In this document: positions 7,163-15,064 of the stretch, piece after piece
Layout of the letters: every line of letters begins with the position of its first letter
Position numbering within the stretch: position 1 is the stretch's first letter
Assembly (NCBI GenBank): GCA_023413135.1
Contig: JAEZQK010000128.1
Coordinates: 1 to 23,231 of the forward strand
Length of the DNA: 23,231 bases
Direction of reading: 5' to 3'
Source of the DNA: Bacillota bacterium
Lineage (GTDB): Bacteria > Bacillota > Clostridia > Christensenellales > Aristaeellaceae
Notes under the pieces: model-generated
Database searches by the model: none
What the model was told of the DNA's origin: nothing
What the model saw: the letters and a program-made list of their open reading frames with translations, nothing else
Position numbers and translations under genes: made by a program

Positions 7163-8563
7163 ATGATATCCAGATTTGGCAAATTCCTTACTTATTGGAC
7201 TTCGGTCTGTTTAACCCTGGTCCTGCTTTTGTCCGTGATGCCAAGCGCCGTCGCCGGTGAAACGCAAGACGATGTAACCGCTTCCGGGTGCAATTATCCC
7301 ACTACGCTTACGGAAGGGAAAGGCTTTGCACTAAAGGGCATCGTTTCATCGGCAAGCAGCAAAATCGTCCGGCTGGATGCCGGGGTCTACAATGCCCAGG
7401 ACAAAATGCTCACCGGCCGCTCCTGGAACCCTAACGCCAAGAGCATTGACTTCCGCTGGTATGTGGACCCTTATGTGAAATTCGGCACGCTGGCAGCCGG
7501 GACCTACACCTACAGGATCACGGCCACCAACGGTTCGGTGAAAAAGACGCTGCTCAGCCAATCCTTTGAAGTGACGCCCGGCCCCAAGGTCTCCGATGAC
7601 CTGTCCGCCTCGGGCTGCAATTCCCCCACATCACTTACAAAGGGCAAAGGCTTTTCCTTGCGGGGCGTGGTGAAATCCAAGTCTTCCAATATCAAGAACC
7701 TGACGGCAGGCGTATTTGATGGTAATAACAACATGCTTACCGGCCGTTCCTTTAGTCCCAAGGCGAAAAGTGTGGACCTTCGCTGGTATATCAATCCTTA
7801 TGTCAAGTTCGGCACGTTGAACGCAGGCACCTATACCTATAGGATCACCGCCACCAACGATGCGGGGCAGAAGACGCTATTCAGCCAGGAATTCCAGGTC
7901 ACAGCTGCCGCCCCCACATCCGACAAGCTGTCGTCCTCCGGGCTGAATCACCCGACTACGCTCACAAAGGGCAAAGGCTTTTCCTTGCGGGGCGTGGTAA
8001 AATCCCAATCCTCCAACCTGTCCAATGTAACGGCGGGCGTATTTGATGGAAACGGCAACATGCTTACCGGCCGTTCCTTCAACCCCAAGGCAAAAAGCGT
8101 GGACCTTAGGTGGTATATTAACCCCTACGTCAAGTTTGGCACGCTGGATGTTGGCACCTATACGTACAAGGTACTTGCCACCAACGCAGCCGGCCAGGTA
8201 ACGCTGCTTAGCGAAGCGGTTGAGATCACGGCTGCCACCCCTGCTTCCGACAAACTTTCTTCTTCCGGTCTGAACGCGCCAAGCCTTCTGATCAAAGGCC
8301 GCGGGTTTTATTTAAGGGGTGTTGTCTCCTCCCAGACTTCCAAAATCAAAGAACTCACGGCAGGCGTATTCGACAGCAACGGCACCATGCTCACTGGCCG
8401 TTCCTGGAATCCAAAATCCAAATCCGTAGACTTCCGCTGGTATGTAAACGAACACGTAAAATTCGGTACATTAGGGCTAGGCACTTATACATACAAAGTG
8501 GTCGCCACCAACGATGGCGGGACAAGCACGCTGCTTGAAGCAGGCTTTGAAGTGGTGGAGTAA
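7163..8563 (+). CDS. Secreted protein of four tandem 109-residue beta-sandwich-like repeats
   Basis: 466 residues. A signal peptide covers about residues 1-32 (basic start, long hydrophobic core, cleavage near SAVAG). The rest is four tandem repeats; each has a (S/T)xSGxNxPT start, a KGKGFxLRG strand, a GVxD/N turn, MLTGRS, an FRWY or LRWY core, VKFGTL and a GTYTYxxxATN end. No catalytic motif, LPXTG anchor, dockerin or SLH domain is seen. Repeats of this style occur in exported proteins of Clostridia, often beside cell-wall hydrolase domains; here they stand alone, so the function is unknown (adhesion or matrix role is only a guess). The frame opens at 7115, but GGAGGTG at 7150-7156 places the start at 7163. 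Confidence 0.85.
   Translation: MISRFGKFLTYWTSVCLTLVLLLSVMPSAVAGETQDDVTASGCNYPTTLTEGKGFALKGIVSSASSKIVRLDAGVYNAQDKMLTGRSWNPNAKSIDFRWYVDPYVKFGTLAAGTYTYRITATNGSVKKTLLSQSFEVTPGPKVSDDLSASGCNSPTSLTKGKGFSLRGVVKSKSSNIKNLTAGVFDGNNNMLTGRSFSPKAKSVDLRWYINPYVKFGTLNAGTYTYRITATNDAGQKTLFSQEFQVTAAAPTSDKLSSSGLNHPTTLTKGKGFSLRGVVKSQSSNLSNVTAGVFDGNGNMLTGRSFNPKAKSVDLRWYINPYVKFGTLDVGTYTYKVLATNAAGQVTLLSEAVEITAATPASDKLSSSGLNAPSLLIKGRGFYLRGVVSSQTSKIKELTAGVFDSNGTMLTGRSWNPKSKSVDFRWYVNEHVKFGTLGLGTYTYKVVATNDGGTSTLLEAGFEVVE
7268..8560 (+). repeat. Four in-frame tandem repeats, period 327 bp
   Basis: Equivalent Asp codons fall at 7268, 7595, 7922 and 8249, so each interval is exactly 327 bp (109 codons). The last unit is 104 codons and ends at the stop. 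Units 2 and 3 are the most alike at both the DNA and protein level; units 1 and 4 share features such as SWNP and DFRWYV. Confidence 0.9.
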
Positions 8564-8575
8564 ATTTTCCACTGA

Positions 8576-8613
8576 AAAAAGGAACCCCGGCAATTTTGTC
8601 GGGGTTCCTTTTT
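8576..8613. terminator. Strong bidirectional terminator
   Basis: GGAACCCCG pairs with CGGGGTTCC, and the flanking A-run and T-run extend the stem. It ends the secreted-repeat gene on the plus strand and the SPFH operon on the minus strand, where it lies 7 nt beyond the flotillin stop. Confidence 0.92.
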
Positions 8614-8620
8614 AATATAG

Positions 8621-10024
8621 TCAACCTTCCGCAGCTTCCGAAGCCGCCTTGCCGACCAAGCCGCCGGTGGTGATGTCCTTGAGCATCTTGGGAATATCCA
8701 CACCCACGGCTTCCTTGATGGATTCGAAGTTTTGCAGCATGGCACCGGACACATCCTTGGCCATTTGGGTGGCGCCGCCGTCGCCAAAGAGAATGATCTT
8801 TTCGGTCTTGCTCAGCGGTTCGCTGACGGCCTTGGCGATATCGGGCATGCGGCTGATGATCATCTCCAGCATGGCGGCCTGGCCATACTGCTTCATGGCC
8901 TCGGCCTTGCGCAAAATGGCTTCCGCCTCTGCTTCGCCCTTTAGGCGGATGGCCTCCGCCTCGGTCCTGGCGATGACCAGCGCGGCATCCGCCTCCTTCT
9001 GAGCCTTGAAGAAGTCTGCTTCAGCACGTTCCCTGATCTCCACACTCAAACGTTCGCGTTCGATCTGCACCTGCTGGGCCTGCAACTGTGTTTGCTTCTC
9101 CAAACGCACCAGCTCGGCGGCAGCCTTTTCCGTTTCCAGTTCCTTGCGGGCAATTTCCTGCTGCACGTTGTATGCCAGGTCGGCCATAGCCTTCGCCTTG
9201 TCCTGCTCGGCCCTAAAGGAGGCCCGCTTCAATTCCAGCAGTTTTTCCTGCTCGGCCATGTTGGCGTTGGCTTCCGACTGAGCACGATAGCCTTCCTGTT
9301 GCGCAGTAGACTGGCGGATAAGCGTGTCCCGTTCGGCTTCCGCCTTGGCGATATCGGCGTCGCGCTTTTTCTCGGAAATGTTCTTGATGGCCAGCGTGTC
9401 CAGAACACCGTCGTTGTCGGAGAAGTTCTGGATCGTGAGGTTCACGATCTCAAGGCCCATGTTCTTCATATCCGTCGTGGCGGCCCGCTGCGTTTCCTGG
9501 GCGAACTTGTCACGGTTTTGCACCAAGTCGGAAATGGTCATACGGCCAATGATTTCGCGCATGTTGCCTTCCAATACCTGCATGGCAACAGCGGCGATGT
9601 CGCTTTGTGTCCAGCCCAGGAACTGCTCCGCGGCGGTGGCCACGGAAACGGCGTCGGAGCCGATCTTGATGTTGGCCACGCCATCCACCATCATGCCGAT
9701 GTACTCCTGGGAAGGCACGGGCTGGGTGGTCTTGATATCCACCTGCATGATGCCCAGATTCAGTCTATCCACCCGCTCAAAGAAGGGGATCACGAACGTG
9801 GCGCCGCCGCGCACGATGCGGTAGCCGAATTCCTTTACGATCTCCTTACCCGTTTCATCCTTGACCTTGTACTTGCGCCGCCGGCCGCTGACGATGAGGG
9901 CTACGTTGGGGGGAACCTTGATGTAGTTGCGTATGAATGCGATCAGGAACAGAGCCACCAGAGCGACGGCGACCCAAAGAAAAATGGACCCGTTTTCCTG
10001 GAAAAACCGCTCGGATGCAGACAT
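8621..10024 (-). CDS. Flotillin-like SPFH protein
   Basis: 467 residues. One N-terminal membrane segment (about 13-31) is followed by an SPFH/band-7 domain (about 35-210). A long Ala/Glu/Lys-rich coiled coil (about 215-385) has the EAEAIRLKGEAEAEA type of pattern found in flotillins, then a C-terminal tail (to 467). Flotillins oligomerise at the membrane and scaffold functional microdomains; the Bacillus homologues are FloT and FloA. The start has GGGGTGG about 7 nt upstream. It is the third SPFH gene in the operon, 62 nt after the HflC-like gene. In Bacillus floT pairs with an NfeD-family gene; none is visible here. Confidence 0.92.
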   Translation of the reverse strand: MSASERFFQENGSIFLWVAVALVALFLIAFIRNYIKVPPNVALIVSGRRRKYKVKDETGKEIVKEFGYRIVRGGATFVIPFFERVDRLNLGIMQVDIKTTQPVPSQEYIGMMVDGVANIKIGSDAVSVATAAEQFLGWTQSDIAAVAMQVLEGNMREIIGRMTISDLVQNRDKFAQETQRAATTDMKNMGLEIVNLTIQNFSDNDGVLDTLAIKNISEKKRDADIAKAEAERDTLIRQSTAQQEGYRAQSEANANMAEQEKLLELKRASFRAEQDKAKAMADLAYNVQQEIARKELETEKAAAELVRLEKQTQLQAQQVQIERERLSVEIRERAEADFFKAQKEADAALVIARTEAEAIRLKGEAEAEAILRKAEAMKQYGQAAMLEMIISRMPDIAKAVSEPLSKTEKIILFGDGGATQMAKDVSGAMLQNFESIKEAVGVDIPKMLKDITTGGLVGKAASEAAEG

Positions 10025-10061
10025 GATGCACCACCCCTATCCTATCTTCGGCTGTAATATA

Positions 10062-10073
10062 TACCGCGCGGTA
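10062..10073. promoter_or_regulatory. 12-bp perfect palindrome between the HflC-like gene and flotillin
   Basis: TACCGCGCGGTA is a perfect GC-core palindrome in the 62-nt gap, beside an AT-rich TATATT that could be a -10 for flotillin. It might be an operator or a small RNA hairpin. The role is inferred only from position. Confidence 0.3.
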
Positions 10074-10086
10074 AGGGAATAGATGA

Positions 10087-11115
10087 CTATTTTTGTGTCG
10101 CCCAGGCTAAAAGATCGCTCCACAAGGGATGGTTTTTGTCCAGCACCAGTGTACTGTTTTGATCGATAGATGTTTCCAGCGCCTGCAATGACCGCCAGTA
10201 GCTGAAGAACTCTTCATCTTTGCCGTAGGAGTTGGCGTAAATTTCCAGCGATGCGGCATCGCCTTCGCCGCGGATGCGCCCGGCTTCACTCATGGCGTCC
10301 GCCTCCAGCTTGCGGGCTTCCAAGTCCGCACTGGCCACGGCCTTCAAGTACTCCTCCTGGCCTTCGCTGCGAAGCTGCTGGGCCACCTTGGCCCGGTCAG
10401 CCTGCATGCGGGCATAGGTGCTTTCAATATTGGCAGGAGGCAAAATGGTGCGGTGCACCTGAATATCCTTGACCTCAATGCCACGCAAGCACATGTCGGC
10501 GTTGATGGTTGTAAGGCCGGCGGCCAGGGTGGCGTTCAGCGCATCCTTGTTGCTTACAAAGTCATCCGCCAGCATGCGGTTGATGGCCTGCACGATTACG
10601 GGATGGATCAGGTTATCCAGCTGGTTTTCCGCGCTCACCATGCTGCCCAGCTTTAGGGTGAACAGTGCGGGATCGGCAATGTACCACTGGGCGAAGGTGG
10701 TGATGTAGTATTGCTTCTTTTCCTGGGTATTCACTACTTCGCTGTCGGAAATATAGGTAAACAGCCGGGAAGAATACCGCTCCACCCTGTCCACAAAGGG
10801 TATCTTCCATTGCAGGCCGCTGCCGACCACGATCTGCACATCCTTGGACATGGTGATTTCGTCCTTCAGCTGATCGGCAAAGGTTTCGTGGAAGTCGTTT
10901 TCGCTGTTGAGTACGATGCGCTTGATGACGCCGAAGCGGCTGACCACCGCCTGCTCCGATTCGCCTACGATAAAGAAGCATTCGTTCAGCAGAATTAGGA
11001 GCAAAATGAACAACAAACCATAGAAAAAGATACGCTTGCCATTTTTGCGGGCAAAGGATTTTAATTGCTCGCTCTCATAATTGATGGGCTTCTGATAGTT
11101 CATTCCGTTTTGCAT
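10087..11115 (-). CDS. HflC-like SPFH membrane protein
   Basis: About 342 residues. A basic cytoplasmic N-terminus precedes one membrane segment (about 28-49). A band-7 domain then opens with VGESEQAVVSRFG and contains the 'GIEVKDIQVHRTILPP' segment typical of HflC/HflK; a short coiled coil follows. In E. coli HflK and HflC form a cage around the FtsH protease; that partnership is not shown here. Two starts are possible: GTG at 11124, overlapping the upstream stop as GTGA, or ATG at 11115. I prefer the ATG because GGAAGGG lies 11 nt upstream of it but only 2 nt from the GTG. Confidence 0.87.
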   Translation of the reverse strand: MQNGMNYQKPINYESEQLKSFARKNGKRIFFYGLLFILLLILLNECFFIVGESEQAVVSRFGVIKRIVLNSENDFHETFADQLKDEITMSKDVQIVVGSGLQWKIPFVDRVERYSSRLFTYISDSEVVNTQEKKQYYITTFAQWYIADPALFTLKLGSMVSAENQLDNLIHPVIVQAINRMLADDFVSNKDALNATLAAGLTTINADMCLRGIEVKDIQVHRTILPPANIESTYARMQADRAKVAQQLRSEGQEEYLKAVASADLEARKLEADAMSEAGRIRGEGDAASLEIYANSYGKDEEFFSYWRSLQALETSIDQNSTLVLDKNHPLWSDLLAWATQK

Positions 11116-11120
11116 TTCTC

Positions 11121-12086
11121 TCACTGCCCTTCCGTAGAGACGACCGCGGCGTTGATGTCGCCGTTATTCATATCCAACACCTTCAAAACATCGCTTTCGT
11201 TATCCGCCACAATGAGCTTGCCGCTGTTACCCAGAATATGCTCCATGGTTTCAATCAGCAGCCTTTTGCGGGTGATCTCCGGCGCGGCTGTATATTTTTC
11301 ATACACGGCATCAAACACGGCTACCTCCGCCTCGGCGGCTGCAATTGATTCGGCCTTGTAGGCCTCGGCCTCCTGCAGTAATTGGTATGCTTTGGAGCGG
11401 GCGGTGGGCAGCACTTCGTTCTTGTATTTTTCCGCCTCGTCCAGCCGCTTTGTCATTTCGTTCTTGGCGTTGTTCACGTCCTCGTAGGATGCAGACACAG
11501 CTTTCGGAACAGTAATGTTTTGAATGCGCACGCTGTTGATTTTAACGCCCATTTCATAGCTGTCCACGACGCGCTGAAACTCCGGCAGCACCGCCCGCTC
11601 AATATCTTCCTTGTTCAAAAGCGCGTTGTCCAGCGTAAGGCTTTGAATGTTGCGGCGGATCACCGCCTCAAAGGCCAATTGCAGCGTACCTTCCGGGTTG
11701 TCTACATCGAAGTGGTACTGCTTCACATCCCGGATGGTATACTGGTAGATGGCATCCAGCTCCACGATGCTGTTGTCATTGGTGAGCATCACGCGTTCGC
11801 CTTCATTGTCCACATACTTGGACGCCCGCCCGGCAGAGCCCTGCGACGTGGTGCGGAAGCCGTATTCCTTGGTGTGGATGGTGGTGACGCTTTCGCTGAT
11901 GACGCTTTGTACAAAAGGAATGCGGAAATACAAACCCGGCCCGTGGGTGGCGGTAACGCGGCCAAAGGTGATGACCAGGGCCTCCTCGCCCTGCCCTACG
12001 CGGTAAAAGCCGCTGAACAGGATGATCCCGGCCAGCACCACTACCACAAGGAACGCCAGCATCTTGCCGGACAACTTGGATCGCAT
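11121..12086 (-). CDS. HflK-like SPFH membrane protein
   Basis: 321 residues. A membrane segment lies at about 9-28, then a band-7 domain beginning VGQGEEALVITFGRV and continuing HGPGLYFRIPF, the pattern seen in HflK. The C-terminal part has a coiled coil (EAEAYKAESIAAAEAEVA). It is the first gene of the SPFH operon. The frame stays open to 12380, but the ribosome binding site GAAGGAGA is 6 nt before the ATG at 12086, which also begins directly with the membrane-anchor sequence, so the upstream extension is not coding. Its stop overlaps a possible GTG start of the next gene. Confidence 0.88.
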   Translation of the reverse strand: MRSKLSGKMLAFLVVVVLAGIILFSGFYRVGQGEEALVITFGRVTATHGPGLYFRIPFVQSVISESVTTIHTKEYGFRTTSQGSAGRASKYVDNEGERVMLTNDNSIVELDAIYQYTIRDVKQYHFDVDNPEGTLQLAFEAVIRRNIQSLTLDNALLNKEDIERAVLPEFQRVVDSYEMGVKINSVRIQNITVPKAVSASYEDVNNAKNEMTKRLDEAEKYKNEVLPTARSKAYQLLQEAEAYKAESIAAAEAEVAVFDAVYEKYTAAPEITRKRLLIETMEHILGNSGKLIVADNESDVLKVLDMNNGDINAAVVSTEGQ

Positions 12087-12140
12087 GGCAAATCTCCTTC
12101 CCTTTTCAAAGGGGCGTTTTCGCCCGCTGTTGATGCGTTC

Positions 12141-12169
12141 AGCATACCATAAACAGGCTATTTTGTATA
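12141..12169 (-). promoter_or_regulatory. Probable promoter of the SPFH operon
   Basis: On the minus strand the -35-like TATACA (12164-12169) and -10 TATGCT (12141-12146) are 17 bp apart, with TGG before the -10. The -35 is poor, which an extended -10 can offset. Confidence 0.5.
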
Positions 12170-12282
12170 GGATGGCCTTCCCAATCATACATAGGGGATC
12201 ACAAAAGATGCCGGGGGGCGCATGAATCTTTGAAAACATGTTCCAAAGGGCGTAAAATTTCGGGAAAACTGTCGGCATCATG

Positions 12283-12311
12283 TTGACATGGGGGTATGTT
12301 TGTGGTTTAAT
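12283..12311 (+). promoter_or_regulatory. Sigma-A promoter of the XRE-cupin/potABCD operon
   Basis: A consensus -35 TTGACA (12283-12288) and -10 TTTAAT (12306-12311) are separated by 17 bp, with TGG before the -10. The leader of about 110 nt contains the paired palindromes at 12327 and 12362. Confidence 0.8.
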
Positions 12312-12326
12312 AAGCCGTGCCTTTTT

Positions 12327-12343
12327 GTTTACTTTTGCTAAAC
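12327..12343. promoter_or_regulatory. Putative regulator operator, copy 1 (GTTTA-N7-TAAAC)
   Basis: GTTTACTTTTGCTAAAC is an inverted repeat with 5-bp arms and a 7-bp centre, just downstream of the predicted transcription start. The same arms and spacing recur 35 bp further on, which suggests a repressor site. The likely binder is the XRE protein encoded next; this is inference. Confidence 0.6.
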
Positions 12344-12361
12344 TTGCAACATTGCTTCCAG

Positions 12362-12378
12362 GTTTAGCAGGATTAAAC
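12362..12378. promoter_or_regulatory. Putative regulator operator, copy 2 (GTTTA-N7-TAAAC)
   Basis: GTTTAGCAGGATTAAAC has the same arms and the same 7-bp centre length as copy 1, but an unrelated centre. The two sites are 35 bp apart centre to centre, between three and three and a half helical turns. The facing half-sites also form a longer inverted repeat, GCTAAAC (12337-12343) with GTTTAGC (12362-12368). Confidence 0.6.
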
Positions 12379-12430
12379 AAGAAGCAGGCTTTTTTCAGGA
12401 TATGTCCTCGTTTTAAAAGGAGATGAGCCT

Positions 12431-12973
12431 ATGAAGATCGGTGAAAAGCTGCGCCGCCTGCGCATGCTTAGGGAGCTGACCCAGGAGGAACTGGCTGACC
12501 GCTGCGAACTGAGCAAAGGGTTCATTTCCCAGGTGGAAAGGGACCTGGCTTCCCCCTCCATCGCCACGCTTACCGACCTTCTGGAATGTTTGGGCAGCAG
12601 CCTTCCCAGTTTCTTCAACGATAAAGAGGCCGAAAAGATCGTTTACACCTCCCAGGACATGTTTGTCAAGGAGGAGGAGGAAACGCTCCACGGCAGCATC
12701 ACATGGCTGGTTGCAGATGCCCAAAAAAACAGTATGGAGCCCATCCTGGTGGAAATGGCGGAAGGCGGAGAAACGCAAATGCTGCCGCCCCATGACGGCG
12801 AGGAATTCGGCTATGTCCTTTCCGGCAGCATCCACATTCTTATCGGCGACAAAAGGCATAAGGCCAAATCAGGTGACAGCTTCTGCATTCATCCTCACGC
12901 CTCCCATCAACTGAAAAACGCAGGCAAATCCAAAGCCAAGGTATTGTGGATCTCCACGCCCCCCATGTTTTGA
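12431..12973 (+). CDS. XRE-family regulator with cupin sensor domain
   Basis: 180 residues. An N-terminal helix-turn-helix (about 3-58, containing LTQEELADRCELSKGFISQ) is joined to a C-terminal cupin_2 barrel (about 105-175, with EEFGYVLSG and an FCIHPHASHQ strand). This architecture matches PuuR-like regulators that sit beside polyamine transport or catabolism genes. It is first in the operon, 34 nt ahead of potA, and has an AAAGGAGATG ribosome binding site. It probably binds the palindromes upstream and responds to polyamine or a related ligand. The domain call is firm; ligand and site are inferred. Confidence 0.9.
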   Translation: MKIGEKLRRLRMLRELTQEELADRCELSKGFISQVERDLASPSIATLTDLLECLGSSLPSFFNDKEAEKIVYTSQDMFVKEEEETLHGSITWLVADAQKNSMEPILVEMAEGGETQMLPPHDGEEFGYVLSGSIHILIGDKRHKAKSGDSFCIHPHASHQLKNAGKSKAKVLWISTPPMF

Positions 12974-13007
12974 GGGTATGATCAAACGGTAAAGGAGACC
13001 GCTCCCC

Positions 13008-14078
13008 ATGGTTGAAAAAGCACACCTGATCGACCTTGAATCCTTATCAAAGGATTTTGACGGAACCACGGTGCTGGACAATATCAATTTATATATCCGC
13101 AAAAAAGAGTTCGTGACGCTGCTGGGGCCCAGCGGATGCGGCAAAACCACTACGCTGCGCATTATCGGCGGATTTGAGTTCCCTACCAAAGGCAGGGTGC
13201 TTTTCGAGGGCAAAGACATTACCCACATTCCTCCCTACAAGCGCAAGGTGAACACCATCTTTCAAAAGTACGCACTGTTCCCCCATTTGAATGTGCAGGA
13301 TAACATCGCCTTCGGCCTGAAGATCGCCAAGGTGGATAACAGTGATATCCGCCGCCGGGTGGATGCCATGCTGGATTTGGTGAACCTGAAGGGATACGGC
13401 AAGCGTAGCGTGGAGTCCCTCTCCGGCGGGCAGCAGCAGCGGGTGGCCATCGCTAGAGCGCTGGTCAACGAGCCGGAGGTTTTGCTGCTGGACGAGCCGC
13501 TGGGCGCGCTGGACCTGAAACTGCGCAAGGAAATGCAGCTGGAACTGAAGAACATGCAGCAAAGGCTTGGCATCACCTTCCTGTACGTGACCCACGACCA
13601 GGAGGAAGCACTCACCATGAGCGACACCGTCGTGGTCATGCGGGACGGCAAGATCCTGCAAATCGGAGACCCCAAGCGTATTTATGACGAGCCGGTGAAC
13701 GCCTTTGTAGCAGACTTCATCGGCGAAAGCAATATCTTAAAGGGAAGCATGGTCCATGACGAGCTGGTATCTTTCGCCGGGGCCGATTTCCCTTGCGTGG
13801 ATTTTGGCTTTGGCGAAAATATGCCTGTGGATGTGGTGGTCAGGCCCGAGGACGTGATGTTGGTAGGTGAGGACGTGGGCCAATTGACCGGCACGGTCAA
13901 GAGCGTTCTATTCAAGGGCGTCCATTACGAAATGATGATCGATGCGGGGCATACCACCTTCAAGGTCCACTCCACCACCATGCAGCCGCAAAATTCCAGA
14001 GTGGGTATCTCCATCGTGCCCTTCAACATCCACATCATGAAGCCCATGGCGGAGGCTAAGGAGGAAAGAATGCCTTGA
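13008..14078 (+). CDS. potA: PotA, spermidine/putrescine ABC transporter ATP-binding protein
   Basis: 356 residues. Walker A GPSGCGKTT (40-48), Q-loop at Q86, signature LSGGQQQR (138-145), Walker B VLLLDEP (158-164) and H-loop H196 are all intact. A C-terminal TOBE region (about 265-345) contains VVRPEDV. It powers polyamine import with PotB, PotC and PotD. The ATG is preceded by AAAGGAG at a spacing of about 10 nt. It overlaps potB by 4 nt. The Pot assignment rests on sequence style and the potABCD order; the family also handles related amines and some other substrates. Confidence 0.93.
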   Translation: MVEKAHLIDLESLSKDFDGTTVLDNINLYIRKKEFVTLLGPSGCGKTTTLRIIGGFEFPTKGRVLFEGKDITHIPPYKRKVNTIFQKYALFPHLNVQDNIAFGLKIAKVDNSDIRRRVDAMLDLVNLKGYGKRSVESLSGGQQQRVAIARALVNEPEVLLLDEPLGALDLKLRKEMQLELKNMQQRLGITFLYVTHDQEEALTMSDTVVVMRDGKILQIGDPKRIYDEPVNAFVADFIGESNILKGSMVHDELVSFAGADFPCVDFGFGENMPVDVVVRPEDVMLVGEDVGQLTGTVKSVLFKGVHYEMMIDAGHTTFKVHSTTMQPQNSRVGISIVPFNIHIMKPMAEAKEERMP

Positions 14079-15064
14079 TAAGTGGCATGCAGCTTCCCTC
14101 ATGGACGTGGTGGCTGATGGCGCTGGGTTTTGCCGGCTTTGCGGGGCTTGTGTATCTATCCATCCGCCGCAACAGCGGCGTGAAACGTTCACTGTTTGCC
14201 TCCCCCTATACGCTGTGGATGATTTTGTTTACCGTGCTTCCGGTGATCCTCATCGGCTATTACGCCTTCACAGATAAGACGGGCGCTTTTACCCTGGACA
14301 ACTTCAGCCACTTTTTTGACAGCAATCATTCCAAGAACCAAATCTACGCCTCCATGGGTGAGCAGTATGCTTCCTACATCCGCCGGGGCACGGTGAATGT
14401 AGACACGCTGGTCTATTCCTTGTGGATGGCCTTTTTGTGCACCGTGATCTGCCTTTTCGTGGGCTACCCCGCCGCGCTTTTCATGGCGGACAGGGAAATG
14501 AAAATCGGTTCCACCATCGTGGTGCTGTTCATCATCCCCATGTGGATGAATTTTCTTCTGCGTACCGTGGCCTGGATGTCGCTGCTGGAGGACCAGGGCC
14601 TGATCAACGGCATCATAAGATCGCTGGGCTTTCCCGGTGCGCAGCTCATGTACAACAACGGTGCGGTGCTGCTGGGCATGGTATATAATTTCCTGCCCTT
14701 TATGGTGTTCCCCATCTATACGTCGCTGACAAAGATGGATGTGCGCCTTCTGGAGGCCGCCCAGGACCTGGGGGCCAATCACGTAAAGACCTTTTTGCGT
14801 GTGACGCTCCCCTTAAGCATTCCCGGCATCATCTCCGGCGTTACCATGGTATTCATGCCTTCCGTCACCACGTTTTTCATCCCCCGCATCCTGGGCGGCG
14901 GCAATACGATGATGTTCGGAGACCTGATTGAGAATAAGTTCCTTACCGAAGGCAACTGGAACGTGGGCAGCGCACTCAGCTTGATCATGATGATGCTTAT
15001 CTTAGTCAGCCTTGGCATATTACGCAAGGCCGATCCGGAGGGCGAAGGGGGGAGCATGATTTGA
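14075..15064 (+). CDS. potB: PotB, polyamine ABC transporter permease
   Basis: 329 residues from a TTG start that overlaps the potA stop as TTGA; AAGGAGG at 14058-14064 is 10 nt upstream, whereas the next ATG (14087) is 22 nt away. Membrane segments are visible near 11-28, 46-66, 113-135, 143-165, 200-220, 255-280 and 300-318. The EAA loop EAAQDLGANHVKTFLRVTLP, which contacts PotA, is present. The first membrane segment lies ahead of the usual LxxPYxxW start, so this PotB carries an N-terminal extension of roughly 40 residues compared with typical members. Confidence 0.92.
   Translation: MISGMQLPSWTWWLMALGFAGFAGLVYLSIRRNSGVKRSLFASPYTLWMILFTVLPVILIGYYAFTDKTGAFTLDNFSHFFDSNHSKNQIYASMGEQYASYIRRGTVNVDTLVYSLWMAFLCTVICLFVGYPAALFMADREMKIGSTIVVLFIIPMWMNFLLRTVAWMSLLEDQGLINGIIRSLGFPGAQLMYNNGAVLLGMVYNFLPFMVFPIYTSLTKMDVRLLEAAQDLGANHVKTFLRVTLPLSIPGIISGVTMVFMPSVTTFFIPRILGGGNTMMFGDLIENKFLTEGNWNVGSALSLIMMMLILVSLGILRKADPEGEGGSMI

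Noticed and set aside
7268..8560. Regular repeats considered as a CRISPR or satellite array
   Set aside because: The period is a whole number of codons, the frame stays open with a signal peptide, and variation follows protein constraints.
9092..10057. Long plus-strand open frame (321 codons) opposite flotillin
   Set aside because: It is antisense to a clear SPFH protein and its product is a low-complexity His/Gly/Leu-rich sequence without domains.
12207..12279. GATGCCG and CGGCATC inverted repeat in the hflK-XRE intergenic region
   Set aside because: 7-bp arms about 60 bp apart are expected by chance in a region this size, and no promoter feature coincides with them.
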